Source: Agrobacterium arsenijevicii
Lineage (GTDB): Bacteria > Pseudomonadota > Alphaproteobacteria > Rhizobiales > Rhizobiaceae
Direction: 5' to 3'
NCBI GenBank assembly: GCA_000949895.1
Contig: JWIT01000020.1
Coordinates: forward strand, 17,413 to 81,412
DNA: 64,000 nucleotides
Shown: in pieces, positions 25,629 to 33,560 of the stretch
Position numbering within the stretch: position 1 is the first letter of the stretch
Layout: each line of letters begins with the position of its first letter
Notes under the pieces: generated by a model
The model's database searches: none
The model's input: the letters and a program-made list of their open reading frames with translations, nothing else
Told to the model about the DNA's origin: nothing
Position numbers and translations under genes: made by a program

Positions 25629-27275
25629 TCAGGTGCCCACGGCCCTGGCCGCAGGTTCCCAGTCCGCACCGGGGATGGCCGCAACGAGTTTCCTTGTATA
25701 GGGATGCGTCGGCGCCCGGAAAATCTTCGTCGGCGGCCCCTGTTCCACGACCGTGCCCTTGTGCATGACAAGAACATCGTCGCAGATCTGGCTTGCAACG
25801 CGGAGGTCATGGGTGATGAAGATCATCGCGACCTTCATTTCCCTCTGCACCCGCGCCAGAAGCTCCAGAACCTGCGCCTGTATGGAAACATCAAGAGCAG
25901 ATACGGCTTCGTCGGCCACAAGAACCACCGGATCGAACATCAGGGCACGGGCGATGCCGATGCGCTGGCGCTGACCGCCGGAAAATTCGTGCGGGAAACG
26001 GTCATAGGCCTGCTCGTCCAGACCGACGAGTTTCAGAATTCCAAGAGCTTTTATTCGCGCCTCATGCAGAGCCATGCCATGGGCAACGGGACCGACCGTC
26101 AAAATCCTGCCGATGGTATGGCGCGGATTGAGCGAGGCGAATGGATCCTGAAAGATCATCTGGATATAGGGTCGCAAGGATCGAAATGCGGTTTCGTCCA
26201 TCGCCGCAATATCGCGGCCATCGAAGCGAATGGCCCCGCCATCCGGCTCCAGCAATTTGAGCAGGACACGTCCGAGCGAGGATTTACCCGATCCGCTTTC
26301 CCCGACAATGCCGAGCGTCTGGCCCTTGCGGAGCTTGAAGCTGACACCGTTCACAGCCTTGACGACGCGGGCCTTGCGGAAAAACGAGCCGGAACTGCGA
26401 TATTCCTTCTCAAGATTTTCGACCTCGAGAACGACGGGCGCTTCCTCACTGACCGAACGTTCGGCACTGCGCATCCGCGGAACCGCGGCGACCAGTCGCT
26501 GGGTATAGGGATGAGCGGGATTGACCAGAACCTGATCTGCCCTTCCCTGCTCCACAAGATACCCCTTTTCCATCACCACGACGCGATCGGCGATCTCGGC
26601 AACGACGCCAAAATCATGGGTGATGAACATGACGCTCATGTTCTTCCGCTTCTGGATCTTGCGGATAAGATCGAGAATTTGCGCCTGGGTGGTGACGTCG
26701 AGAGCGGTTGTCGGCTCGTCGGCGATCAGCACGTCCGGATCGAGCGCCAGCGCCATGGCGATCATGACGCGCTGGCGCTGCCCGCCGGACAGGCGGAACG
26801 GATATTGCAGCCGCATCAGCGGTGGGTCGGGAAGACCGACCTCTTCCAGCAGCTCCAGAACCTTGGCCTTGCGGGTTTCAGGCGTTCCCGCCCCATGGGC
26901 CTCAAGCACCTCGGCAATCTGGTCGCCGACGGTCATCAACGGGTTGAGCGCGGAAAGCGGGTCCTGGAAAATGATTGAAACCGCCTGACCGCGCAGCGGC
27001 CGGATCTTTTCTTCTTTAGCCGCAAGTATGTCCATTCCCTTGAAATGGATTTCGCCGGAACTGACTGTGATCACGGGTGACAGCAGCCCCATGATCGTGC
27101 TGGCGGTGACGGATTTGCCGGACCCGGATTCACCGATAATGCACAGGATTTCACCTGCGTGGAGGTCGAATGAGATATCCTTGACCGCGTGAGTGCGCTC
27201 CATTCCCGGTGGGAGATCCACCGTGAGATTGCGAACGGACAGCACCACGTCGGCCGACGTGGTTGGATGCGACAT
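25629..27275 (-). CDS. Peptide-type ABC ATP-binding protein, DppD-DppF fusion
   Basis: A 548-residue double ATPase that should energise the DppB/C-like permeases at 19-21 kb. Walker A motifs are GESGSGKS at residues 48-55 and again in the second half; signatures are LSGGQRQR and FSGGQRQR. Two oligopeptide-type C-terminal extensions are present (GRADQVLVNPAHPYTQRL and PTKIFRAPTHPYTRKL). It is the most upstream gene of the cluster and separated from the rest by 300 bases and the MarR gene. It may have its own promoter. The ATG at 27275 begins MSHPTTSADVVLSV; upstream codons are not family-like. Confidence 0.92.
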   Translation of the reverse strand: MSHPTTSADVVLSVRNLTVDLPPGMERTHAVKDISFDLHAGEILCIIGESGSGKSVTASTIMGLLSPVITVSSGEIHFKGMDILAAKEEKIRPLRGQAVSIIFQDPLSALNPLMTVGDQIAEVLEAHGAGTPETRKAKVLELLEEVGLPDPPLMRLQYPFRLSGGQRQRVMIAMALALDPDVLIADEPTTALDVTTQAQILDLIRKIQKRKNMSVMFITHDFGVVAEIADRVVVMEKGYLVEQGRADQVLVNPAHPYTQRLVAAVPRMRSAERSVSEEAPVVLEVENLEKEYRSSGSFFRKARVVKAVNGVSFKLRKGQTLGIVGESGSGKSSLGRVLLKLLEPDGGAIRFDGRDIAAMDETAFRSLRPYIQMIFQDPFASLNPRHTIGRILTVGPVAHGMALHEARIKALGILKLVGLDEQAYDRFPHEFSGGQRQRIGIARALMFDPVVLVADEAVSALDVSIQAQVLELLARVQREMKVAMIFITHDLRVASQICDDVLVMHKGTVVEQGPPTKIFRAPTHPYTRKLVAAIPGADWEPAARAVGT

Positions 27276-27429
27276 AAGTTCCCCTTGTTTTTTTGTAACT
27301 TTGTTCGCTTTGGCCGACGCGTCATGCGCCGGAAACAATATGGTGGACTATGTCTACTATATTGTCCAGTGAGTAGTGGCGCCATATGCGGCCGATAGAC
27401 CGCCGGAGATTGGAGTTTCCCGGCTCTGA

Positions 27430-28326
27430 TCAGGAACCATGCTTTCTCGTCTGCCGGATCAGCCAGTCGCGAAAGAGGATGATGTTCGCATTGTGCGATT
27501 TTCGTTCCGGATAGACAGCGAAATAGGAGTCGTCCGACCGGATAGGATCACCAAACGGCATATGAAGCAGGCCGTTCTCCAGCTCCCGCTCGATATAGAA
27601 AGTAGGAATAACGGCGATGCCGATGCCATGGACCGCAGCATTGATAATCATCTCGTGATGAGAGAAGCGCGAGCCCTGAATCCGGCCGCTATAAGATAGC
27701 CCAGCGAGCCTCAGCCAGTTCAACCAGAGACTTGGCCGCCCGGAATTTTGCAACATGGGATAATTTGAAAAATCCAGCGGCGCTCGTTTTTCACCCAATG
27801 GAATGAGACTTGGAGACGCCACCACGGCGAGAGTTTCCGGAAACAGTTCGATAGAGCGAGCGTGCAGCCATGTCCCCGCTCCCCGTAAAACGGTTATGTC
27901 GAGACGCGTCGTCTCGAAGTCCGTGGTTGGCGCCGCCGGCATTATTTCAAGCGGTATTTCCGGATGCGCATTGATGAAGGTCGATAGGCGCTCGGGAAGC
28001 CAGCGTGATGCCAAAGTCGGGTGCGTGCCGATCATCAGCGAGCTATCGACCGTTCGCCCCCGTACCGCGTCGATGGAAATTTCCTGAAGCCTATCAAGGG
28101 ACAAGGCGACATCCCGGTAGTAGTTTGCCCCCACCTCGGTCAAAACCAGTCTCGGACCCGACCGATGAAACAGGGTTACGCCGAGAAAGTCCTCGAGATT
28201 TTTTATCTGCCTGCTTATGCCGCTCTGGGTCAGGCCAAGATCATCGGCTGCTTTGGTGAAATTCATGTACCGCGCTGCAGCCTCGAAGGCGTGCAACGCT
28301 GACAGTGAAGGAAGATATCGTCTCAT
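27430..28326 (-). CDS. LysR-family transcriptional regulator (GcvA-like)
   Basis: A 298-residue LysR protein. The N-terminal helix-turn-helix is classical: LPSLSALHAFEAAARYMNFT, KAADDLGLTQSGISRQIKNLE, FLGVTLFHRSGPRLVLTEVG. The C-terminal two-lobe effector domain follows (SLMIGTHPTLASRWLPERLS). The PSLSALHAFEAAAR start is typical of the GcvA/AmpR-like subgroup. It is divergent from the amino-acid ABC operon at 28558, with 231 bases between starts, and so most likely controls that operon. The ligand is unknown. Confidence 0.92.
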   Translation of the reverse strand: MRRYLPSLSALHAFEAAARYMNFTKAADDLGLTQSGISRQIKNLEDFLGVTLFHRSGPRLVLTEVGANYYRDVALSLDRLQEISIDAVRGRTVDSSLMIGTHPTLASRWLPERLSTFINAHPEIPLEIMPAAPTTDFETTRLDITVLRGAGTWLHARSIELFPETLAVVASPSLIPLGEKRAPLDFSNYPMLQNSGRPSLWLNWLRLAGLSYSGRIQGSRFSHHEMIINAAVHGIGIAVIPTFYIERELENGLLHMPFGDPIRSDDSYFAVYPERKSHNANIILFRDWLIRQTRKHGS

Positions 28327-28557
28327 TGGGAACCCCTATTCTATGATGAATAAAAGTCATGAAAGAGATATTTTTCAATGTTTTTGTTTTTAGAAAGGCT
28401 GGTCAAAGATCAGCGCTACGGCAAAGTTTGAGACCATCACACATAACCGGCAGAGACCTGGAGAGTGAGGGCAATCAAACAGGATGGGAGCGCCGGATGA
28501 CACCGAAGCGATGGAAGGCCATCGATTTGATTGCGTGTCCAACAAATGGGGAACGAT

Positions 28558-29391
28558 ATGAAGAGACGTGAATTCACCAGACTCGTGGGGGTTGGAACCG
28601 TCGCTGCAGCGGCCGGCCTGAGCATGACCAGACCTCTGTTTGCGGCCAGCTCTCTCGAGCGCATCAAAGCTTCAGGCACTTTACGGATCGGCGGTGTGGC
28701 CGACGGAGCCCCGTATTATCAAAAGAGCCTGACCGATGGTTCGTGGCGAGGCTTCTATATCGATATCTGCCAGAAACTGGCCGATGATCTTGGCGTGAAG
28801 CTCTCGATCCTGGAAACGACCTGGGGCAACTCGGTACTCGATCTGCAGGCAGACAAGATCGATGTGTTCTTTGGTCTGAACCCGACGCCCGAACGCAAGA
28901 AAGTCATCGATTTTTCAGGACCCGTCTTCAAGAATGCCTTTACGATGATCGTCCGCAAGGGCGTGGGCGGAACCTCCTGGGACGATTTCAACAAGCCTGA
29001 CATGCGTATCGCGGTCGATGCCGGCTCATCGCACGACGCCGCAATTTCCCGCCACGCTCCCTTGGCGCAAGTCGCACGTCTGAAAACCGCGAGCGATGCA
29101 ACGGCAGCGCTGCAGTCCAGACGCGCCGATGCCCAGTGTCTGGTGATGGTGCTTGCCCTGTCGCTTCGGGCCAAAAATCCGTCGATCGGCGAACTGGTCA
29201 TGCCGACACCGGCGGATTTCACGACCTCCAATGCCGGTTTCCGGCGGGAGGAGGATCAGGCCTGGCGCGAATATGCCGATAAATGGATCAGCAGCCAGCG
29301 TGAAAGCGGTTTCGTGAAAGAGGCGATCATCCGGAACATGGGTCTCGTTGGCGTCAAGGAAAGCGATTTCCCGCCCGGTTTCGATATCTAA
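28558..29391 (+). CDS. Amino-acid ABC transporter substrate-binding protein
   Basis: A 277-residue SBP_bac_3 protein. The ATG at 28558 follows GGGGAACGAT and starts a leader with a twin arginine (MKRREFTRLVGVGTVAAAAG), suggesting Tat export. The mature part has the family pattern SGTLRIGGVADGAPYY, SWRGFYIDICQKLADDLGVK and DVFFGLNPTPERKKVIDFSG. It captures an amino-acid-like ligand for the permease and ATPase encoded directly downstream. The frame is open upstream, but those codons lie before the signal sequence. Confidence 0.92.
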   Translation: MKRREFTRLVGVGTVAAAAGLSMTRPLFAASSLERIKASGTLRIGGVADGAPYYQKSLTDGSWRGFYIDICQKLADDLGVKLSILETTWGNSVLDLQADKIDVFFGLNPTPERKKVIDFSGPVFKNAFTMIVRKGVGGTSWDDFNKPDMRIAVDAGSSHDAAISRHAPLAQVARLKTASDATAALQSRRADAQCLVMVLALSLRAKNPSIGELVMPTPADFTTSNAGFRREEDQAWREYADKWISSQRESGFVKEAIIRNMGLVGVKESDFPPGFDI

Positions 29392-29455
29392 GTTGTAGAT
29401 CTGGCGGGGCTTTGAACCCGCCTCCTCTCACCATCGACGACTGGATACCGAAACC

Positions 29456-30118
29456 ATGTACGAATGGGACTTCTCCATCCTATGGGGATACCGCTCACTG
29501 CTCCTTCAGGGACTGGGCATAACGGTTGGGTTCACAGCAGCAACGGTTGTCTGCGGCCTCATTATCGGCCTTACCGCTGCGATCTGTCTTCTGTCACGCT
29601 TCAGGCTTTTAAGAGGGCTGTCGCTCGGGTTTATTGAGATTTTCCGGTGTACGCCGGTATTGGTCCAGTTGATCTGGTGCTATTACGCGCTGCCGATGGT
29701 GGCCGGTATCGAGATGACCCCGATTACGGCATCGCTGCTCGCCTTGTCCTGTTATGGCGGCGCGTTCTTCGCGGAGATCATTCGCGGCGGCATCGTCTCC
29801 ATCGATGCCGGTCAGTCCGAAGCAGCCTCGGCGCTGGGGATGACGCCTTCGCTGGCCATGCGCCGCATCATTCTGCCGCAGGCCCTGCACCGGATGTTGC
29901 CTGCGTTGATGAACCAGTCGATCCTGATGTTCAAGAACACCTCGCTGGTCTCCGTCCTGGCCGTTCCGGACCTCGTCTATCAGGGCCAGATGGCGGCGCA
30001 TGACAGTTTCCGTCCGCTTGAAACCTATACGGCCGTGGCAGTGGCGTATTTCGCCATCCTCTTCCCGCTGACGCTCTATGTGCGCAAGCGGGAACGCAAA
30101 TTGGGAGAAGGACGATGA
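29456..30118 (+). CDS. Amino-acid ABC transporter permease (HisM/GlnP type)
   Basis: A 220-residue inner-membrane permease with about five helices. Family motifs include YRSLLLQGLGITVGFTAATV, RCTPVLVQLIWCYYALPMV and the EAA-type loop SEAASALGMTPSLAMRRIILPQAL. A single permease gene is present, so it probably works as a homodimer. It follows the binding protein by 64 bases and overlaps the ATPase start by four bases (ATGA). Confidence 0.93.
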   Translation: MYEWDFSILWGYRSLLLQGLGITVGFTAATVVCGLIIGLTAAICLLSRFRLLRGLSLGFIEIFRCTPVLVQLIWCYYALPMVAGIEMTPITASLLALSCYGGAFFAEIIRGGIVSIDAGQSEAASALGMTPSLAMRRIILPQALHRMLPALMNQSILMFKNTSLVSVLAVPDLVYQGQMAAHDSFRPLETYTAVAVAYFAILFPLTLYVRKRERKLGEGR

Positions 30119-30894
30119 CCAGGACTTCCCCCATGATCGAAATCTCGCGGCTGCGGAAATGTTTTGGGCCACTTGAAGTTCTGAAGGACATCAATCTCAA
30201 GGTCGAGCACGGCGGTGTCGTCGCGCTGCTTGGTCCATCTGGATCCGGGAAATCAACCCTGTTGCGGTGCATGAACCTCCTCGTGGTTCCCGATGACGGC
30301 GAAATCCGCGTTGGCGACACGATGTTCAAGTTCGGCAAGTCCGTGCAGCAGCCGAAGACCAAACCACTTGCCGCTTTCCGTTCGCGCACCGGCATGGTCT
30401 TCCAGAACTTCAATCTTTTCCCGCACATGACGGTCCTCCAGAACGTCATCGAGGCGCCCATTCACGTCAAAGGGATGGACAGGAGAGTGGCGACCGACCT
30501 CGCAATGTCGCAACTCGAAAAAGTCGGACTGGCGGACCGCGCGCAACAGATGCCGCAGACGCTATCAGGCGGACAAAAACAACGCGTGGCAATCGCGCGC
30601 GCACTCGCCATGGAACCGGAGGTCATGCTCTTCGATGAGGCGACATCGGCGCTCGATCCCGAGCTTGTTGGCGAGGTGCTCCAGACAATACAGAAACTCG
30701 CTGCGGACGGGATGACGATGGTGATCGTCACCCATGAGATCGCCTTCGCCCGCGATGTCGCAGACCGCGTGATCTTCATGCGAGACGGCTATGTCGTTGA
30801 GGAGGGCATCGCGCGCGACGTTATCGACACACCCCGGATGGACGCGACGAAAGCGTTCCTCAATCACTTCCACAAGGGCGCTTTCGCCCGATGA
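30115..30894 (+). CDS. Amino-acid ABC transporter ATP-binding protein (GlnQ type)
   Basis: A 259-residue ATPase with Walker A GPSGSGKST (about residue 42), the Q-loop region GMVFQNFNLFPHMTVLQNV, signature LSGGQKQR, Walker B MLFDEATSALDPELVGEV and the switch histidine in VIVTHEIAFARDVADRVIFM. All are typical of polar-amino-acid importers. Translation starts in the ATGA overlap with the permease gene; the alternative ATG six codons later (MIEISRLRKCF) is also possible. The stop overlaps the next gene by four bases, binding the enzyme genes into the transport operon. Confidence 0.94.
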   Translation: MTRTSPMIEISRLRKCFGPLEVLKDINLKVEHGGVVALLGPSGSGKSTLLRCMNLLVVPDDGEIRVGDTMFKFGKSVQQPKTKPLAAFRSRTGMVFQNFNLFPHMTVLQNVIEAPIHVKGMDRRVATDLAMSQLEKVGLADRAQQMPQTLSGGQKQRVAIARALAMEPEVMLFDEATSALDPELVGEVLQTIQKLAADGMTMVIVTHEIAFARDVADRVIFMRDGYVVEEGIARDVIDTPRMDATKAFLNHFHKGAFAR

Positions 30895-32042
30895 ACACCC
30901 GCATTCAAAGGCACATTTCAATGGAAACCATCGACAATCTCCGTGTCTTCCTCGTCGAGAGCCCGATCAAAATGGCGCGGCAGCAGGGCGTGGGTAACGT
31001 GAAGGGAACAGTGAAGCGCGTACTGGTCGAGCTTACCTCCTCTTCCGGCATCGTCGGCTGGGGTGAAGCCGCCCCGTGGGAAGTATTCACCGGCACCGCC
31101 GAGGCGGCCTTCGCGGCAATCGACATATATCTGCGCCCAATCGTCATCGGCGCGCGGATCGACCGCATTCGCGAATTGACCCTGAAGATGAAGAAGGTGC
31201 TCGTCGGCCATGGGGAGGCGAAACTCGCCATCGAAACCGCCATGTTCGATATTCTCGGCAAGTCGTCAGGCCTGTCCATTGCCGATCTGCTCGGTGGCCG
31301 GGTGCGGGACACGATCCCCCTCTCCTTCTCGATCGCCGATCCCGATTTTGACGCCGACATGCGCCGCATGGAACAGATGGTTCCGGAAGGAAACCGCATC
31401 TTCAAGGTCAAGACCGGGGTCAAATCTCATAAGGAAGATGTCGCTCATCTTGAAGCCATGCGTAAGGCATTTGGCGATCAGATCGACCTGCGCATCGACT
31501 ATAATCAGGCGCTCCAGCCTTTTGGCGCAATAGCGACCCTGCGGGATGTCGATCAGTTCAAGCCAACCTTCATCGAACAACCCGTGCCGCGCGACTGCCT
31601 GAAGGCGATGGCGTCATTCGCTGCCGATCTCGATACGCCAATCCTCGCCGACGAAAGTTGCTTTGATGCCCGCGACCTGATGGAAATCATCGGGCTTCAG
31701 GCCGCCGATGCCATTTCGGTAAAGCTGATGAAAACAGGCGGCCTTCTGGACGCACAGGCGCTGATGGCAATCGCCGATACCGCCCACATTCCCGGTTATG
31801 GCGGGACACTATGGGAAGGCGGCATCGCGCTTGCTGCCGGTACGCAGTTCATCGCGGCAACACCTGGCGTCTCTCTTGGGTGCGAATTCTACATGCCGCA
31901 TCACGTGCTGACGGAAGACGTGCTTGAAGAGAAGATCGAAAACCGCGGCGGTGAAGTGGTGGTGCCTGAAGGCCCGGGCCTCGGCATCCGCATCTCGGAG
32001 AGTTCATTGAGGTCAAACGCCCGGATACTCGCCGAGCGCTGA
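30891..32042 (+). CDS. Enolase-superfamily racemase/cycloisomerase (MLE subgroup)
   Basis: A 383-residue enzyme of the mandelate racemase / muconate lactonising enzyme family, coupled to the ATPase gene by an ATGA overlap. All MLE-subgroup catalytic positions are visible: KVK at K172/K174, metal ligands D203 (DYNQ), E229 (IEQP) and D254 (ADES), and the second lysine K278 (KLMKTGG). Two opposed lysines allow proton transfer on either face of an enolate, as in dipeptide or N-acyl-amino-acid racemases and cycloisomerases. Placement between an amino-acid importer and a D-amino-acid dehydrogenase-like enzyme favours an epimerase acting on an amino-acid derivative. An ATG at 30921 is an alternative start. 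Confidence 0.85.
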   Translation: MNTRIQRHISMETIDNLRVFLVESPIKMARQQGVGNVKGTVKRVLVELTSSSGIVGWGEAAPWEVFTGTAEAAFAAIDIYLRPIVIGARIDRIRELTLKMKKVLVGHGEAKLAIETAMFDILGKSSGLSIADLLGGRVRDTIPLSFSIADPDFDADMRRMEQMVPEGNRIFKVKTGVKSHKEDVAHLEAMRKAFGDQIDLRIDYNQALQPFGAIATLRDVDQFKPTFIEQPVPRDCLKAMASFAADLDTPILADESCFDARDLMEIIGLQAADAISVKLMKTGGLLDAQALMAIADTAHIPGYGGTLWEGGIALAAGTQFIAATPGVSLGCEFYMPHHVLTEDVLEEKIENRGGEVVVPEGPGLGIRISESSLRSNARILAER

Positions 32043-32134
32043 CACGAGAAGACATACATCACGACGACGTCCAGCGGGCGCGGCGCAGCCGTGCCCGGAG
32101 ACGATGAGTATTGCGAAATTTCGGGAAAGCAGCG

Positions 32135-33424
32135 ATGTCCAGTGCGGGAAGAAAGCACACAGTTGTCATAGGAGCGGGTATCGTCGGTGCATGCACGGCG
32201 CTCGAACTCGTCCGCGCCGGCCAACAGGTCACCATCGTTGATCTGGGGGAACCCGGTGGTCGTCAGGCGGCAAGCTATGGACATGGTTGCTGGATAAGTC
32301 CCGGCTCGGTGGTGCCGATGTCGATGCCCGGCCTGTGGAAACAGGTTCCGGGCTATCTCACGAACCCCGAAGGTCCACTTGTCATAAGATGGCGCCACTT
32401 CGCGACGCTGGCACCCTGGCTGCTTCGTTTCCTTTGGGCAGGCTCGACCGTGCGGCGGGTCGAGGCAACGGCCCATGCCCTGGCCAGATTGCTGCGCAGC
32501 AGCCCGGACATGCATCGGGGCTTAAGCGACGAACTCGGCGTTTCCCATCTCATTCGACAGGATGGCCTGCTTTACGCCTATCCAAACCGGCAGGCCTTCG
32601 AGCGGGAGACACTTTCCTGGCATCTGCGCCGGATTACCGGTCTTCGTTGGCGGGAGCTGGACAAGGCGGAACTCGCCCTGCGAGAGCCGGGTCTCGACAA
32701 ACATTATTCCTTTGCGGTGCTGGCCGAAGATGGCGCTCATTGCGTCGATCCGGGCGCGTATGTCGCCAGGATCGTCGAAGCAGCCTGCACGGGTGGCGCA
32801 AAGCTTGTCCGGGCGAAAGCGCAGGCCTTTGCATTTGAGGGTGAGCGCCTGGTCGGCGTGCAAACGGATCAGGGACTGATTGCATGTGATGCTGCGGTCG
32901 TTGCGGCCGGTATATGGTCTAAGGCATTGGCCCGCATGGCGGGAGACAGGATCCCGCTCGAAAGCGAACGCGGCTATCACGGGGTCGTATCTTTAGCGGA
33001 TGGCGGCCCAAGACATCCCGTCATGCCGAGCGACGGAAAAATGGCCAATACGCCGACAACGCAGGGACTTCGACTGTCGGGCCAGGTCGAGCTAGCATCC
33101 GTCGACACGCCTCCAAATTGGCGCCGCGTCGACATTCTTCTTGAGCATGCCCGCAAAACCTATCCCGCCCTCGCAGGGATGGCGAACATCAAAGTCGATA
33201 AATGGATGGGGCATCGTCCCTCCACTCCCGACGGCCTTCCCGTCATCGGCCGATCAAGCATCTCGCCGGACATATTCTATGCCTTCGGCCATGGTCATGT
33301 CGGCTTCGCATCGGGACCGATCACCGGAAAGATCATCGCACAGCAGATCATGCGAGCCCCGCAGGCCTTAGATATCAGCGCGTACTCCCCGAGACGGTTC
33401 AAGCTGGGTCGACGCGAACCATAA
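32135..33424 (+). CDS. FAD-dependent D-amino-acid dehydrogenase-like enzyme (DadA family)
   Basis: A 429-residue flavoprotein starting MSSAGRKHTVVIGAGIVGAC, with GGGAAAG upstream of the ATG. It has the GAGIVGACTALELVRAGQQV nucleotide-binding motif, GRQAASYGHGCWISPGSVVPM as in DadA, and the C-terminal HRPSTPDGLPVIGRSS with AFGHGHVGFASGPITGK. DadA-type enzymes deaminate D-amino acids to 2-oxo acids and pass electrons to the respiratory chain. In this operon it could oxidise the product of the racemase. Substrate is not determinable from sequence. Confidence 0.88.
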   Translation: MSSAGRKHTVVIGAGIVGACTALELVRAGQQVTIVDLGEPGGRQAASYGHGCWISPGSVVPMSMPGLWKQVPGYLTNPEGPLVIRWRHFATLAPWLLRFLWAGSTVRRVEATAHALARLLRSSPDMHRGLSDELGVSHLIRQDGLLYAYPNRQAFERETLSWHLRRITGLRWRELDKAELALREPGLDKHYSFAVLAEDGAHCVDPGAYVARIVEAACTGGAKLVRAKAQAFAFEGERLVGVQTDQGLIACDAAVVAAGIWSKALARMAGDRIPLESERGYHGVVSLADGGPRHPVMPSDGKMANTPTTQGLRLSGQVELASVDTPPNWRRVDILLEHARKTYPALAGMANIKVDKWMGHRPSTPDGLPVIGRSSISPDIFYAFGHGHVGFASGPITGKIIAQQIMRAPQALDISAYSPRRFKLGRREP

Positions 33425-33560
33425 GAAAGCGGGTGCCGGAGCGCAGACAGGCGATCTCATAGCGGTCCTCCCAGACGACATGCGAGCAAACCGAAACAAA
33501 CAGCGACGCTTACCGGTCGAGCCGACCGGCGTACAGCAACAACATGAAGGGGAATTCTGA

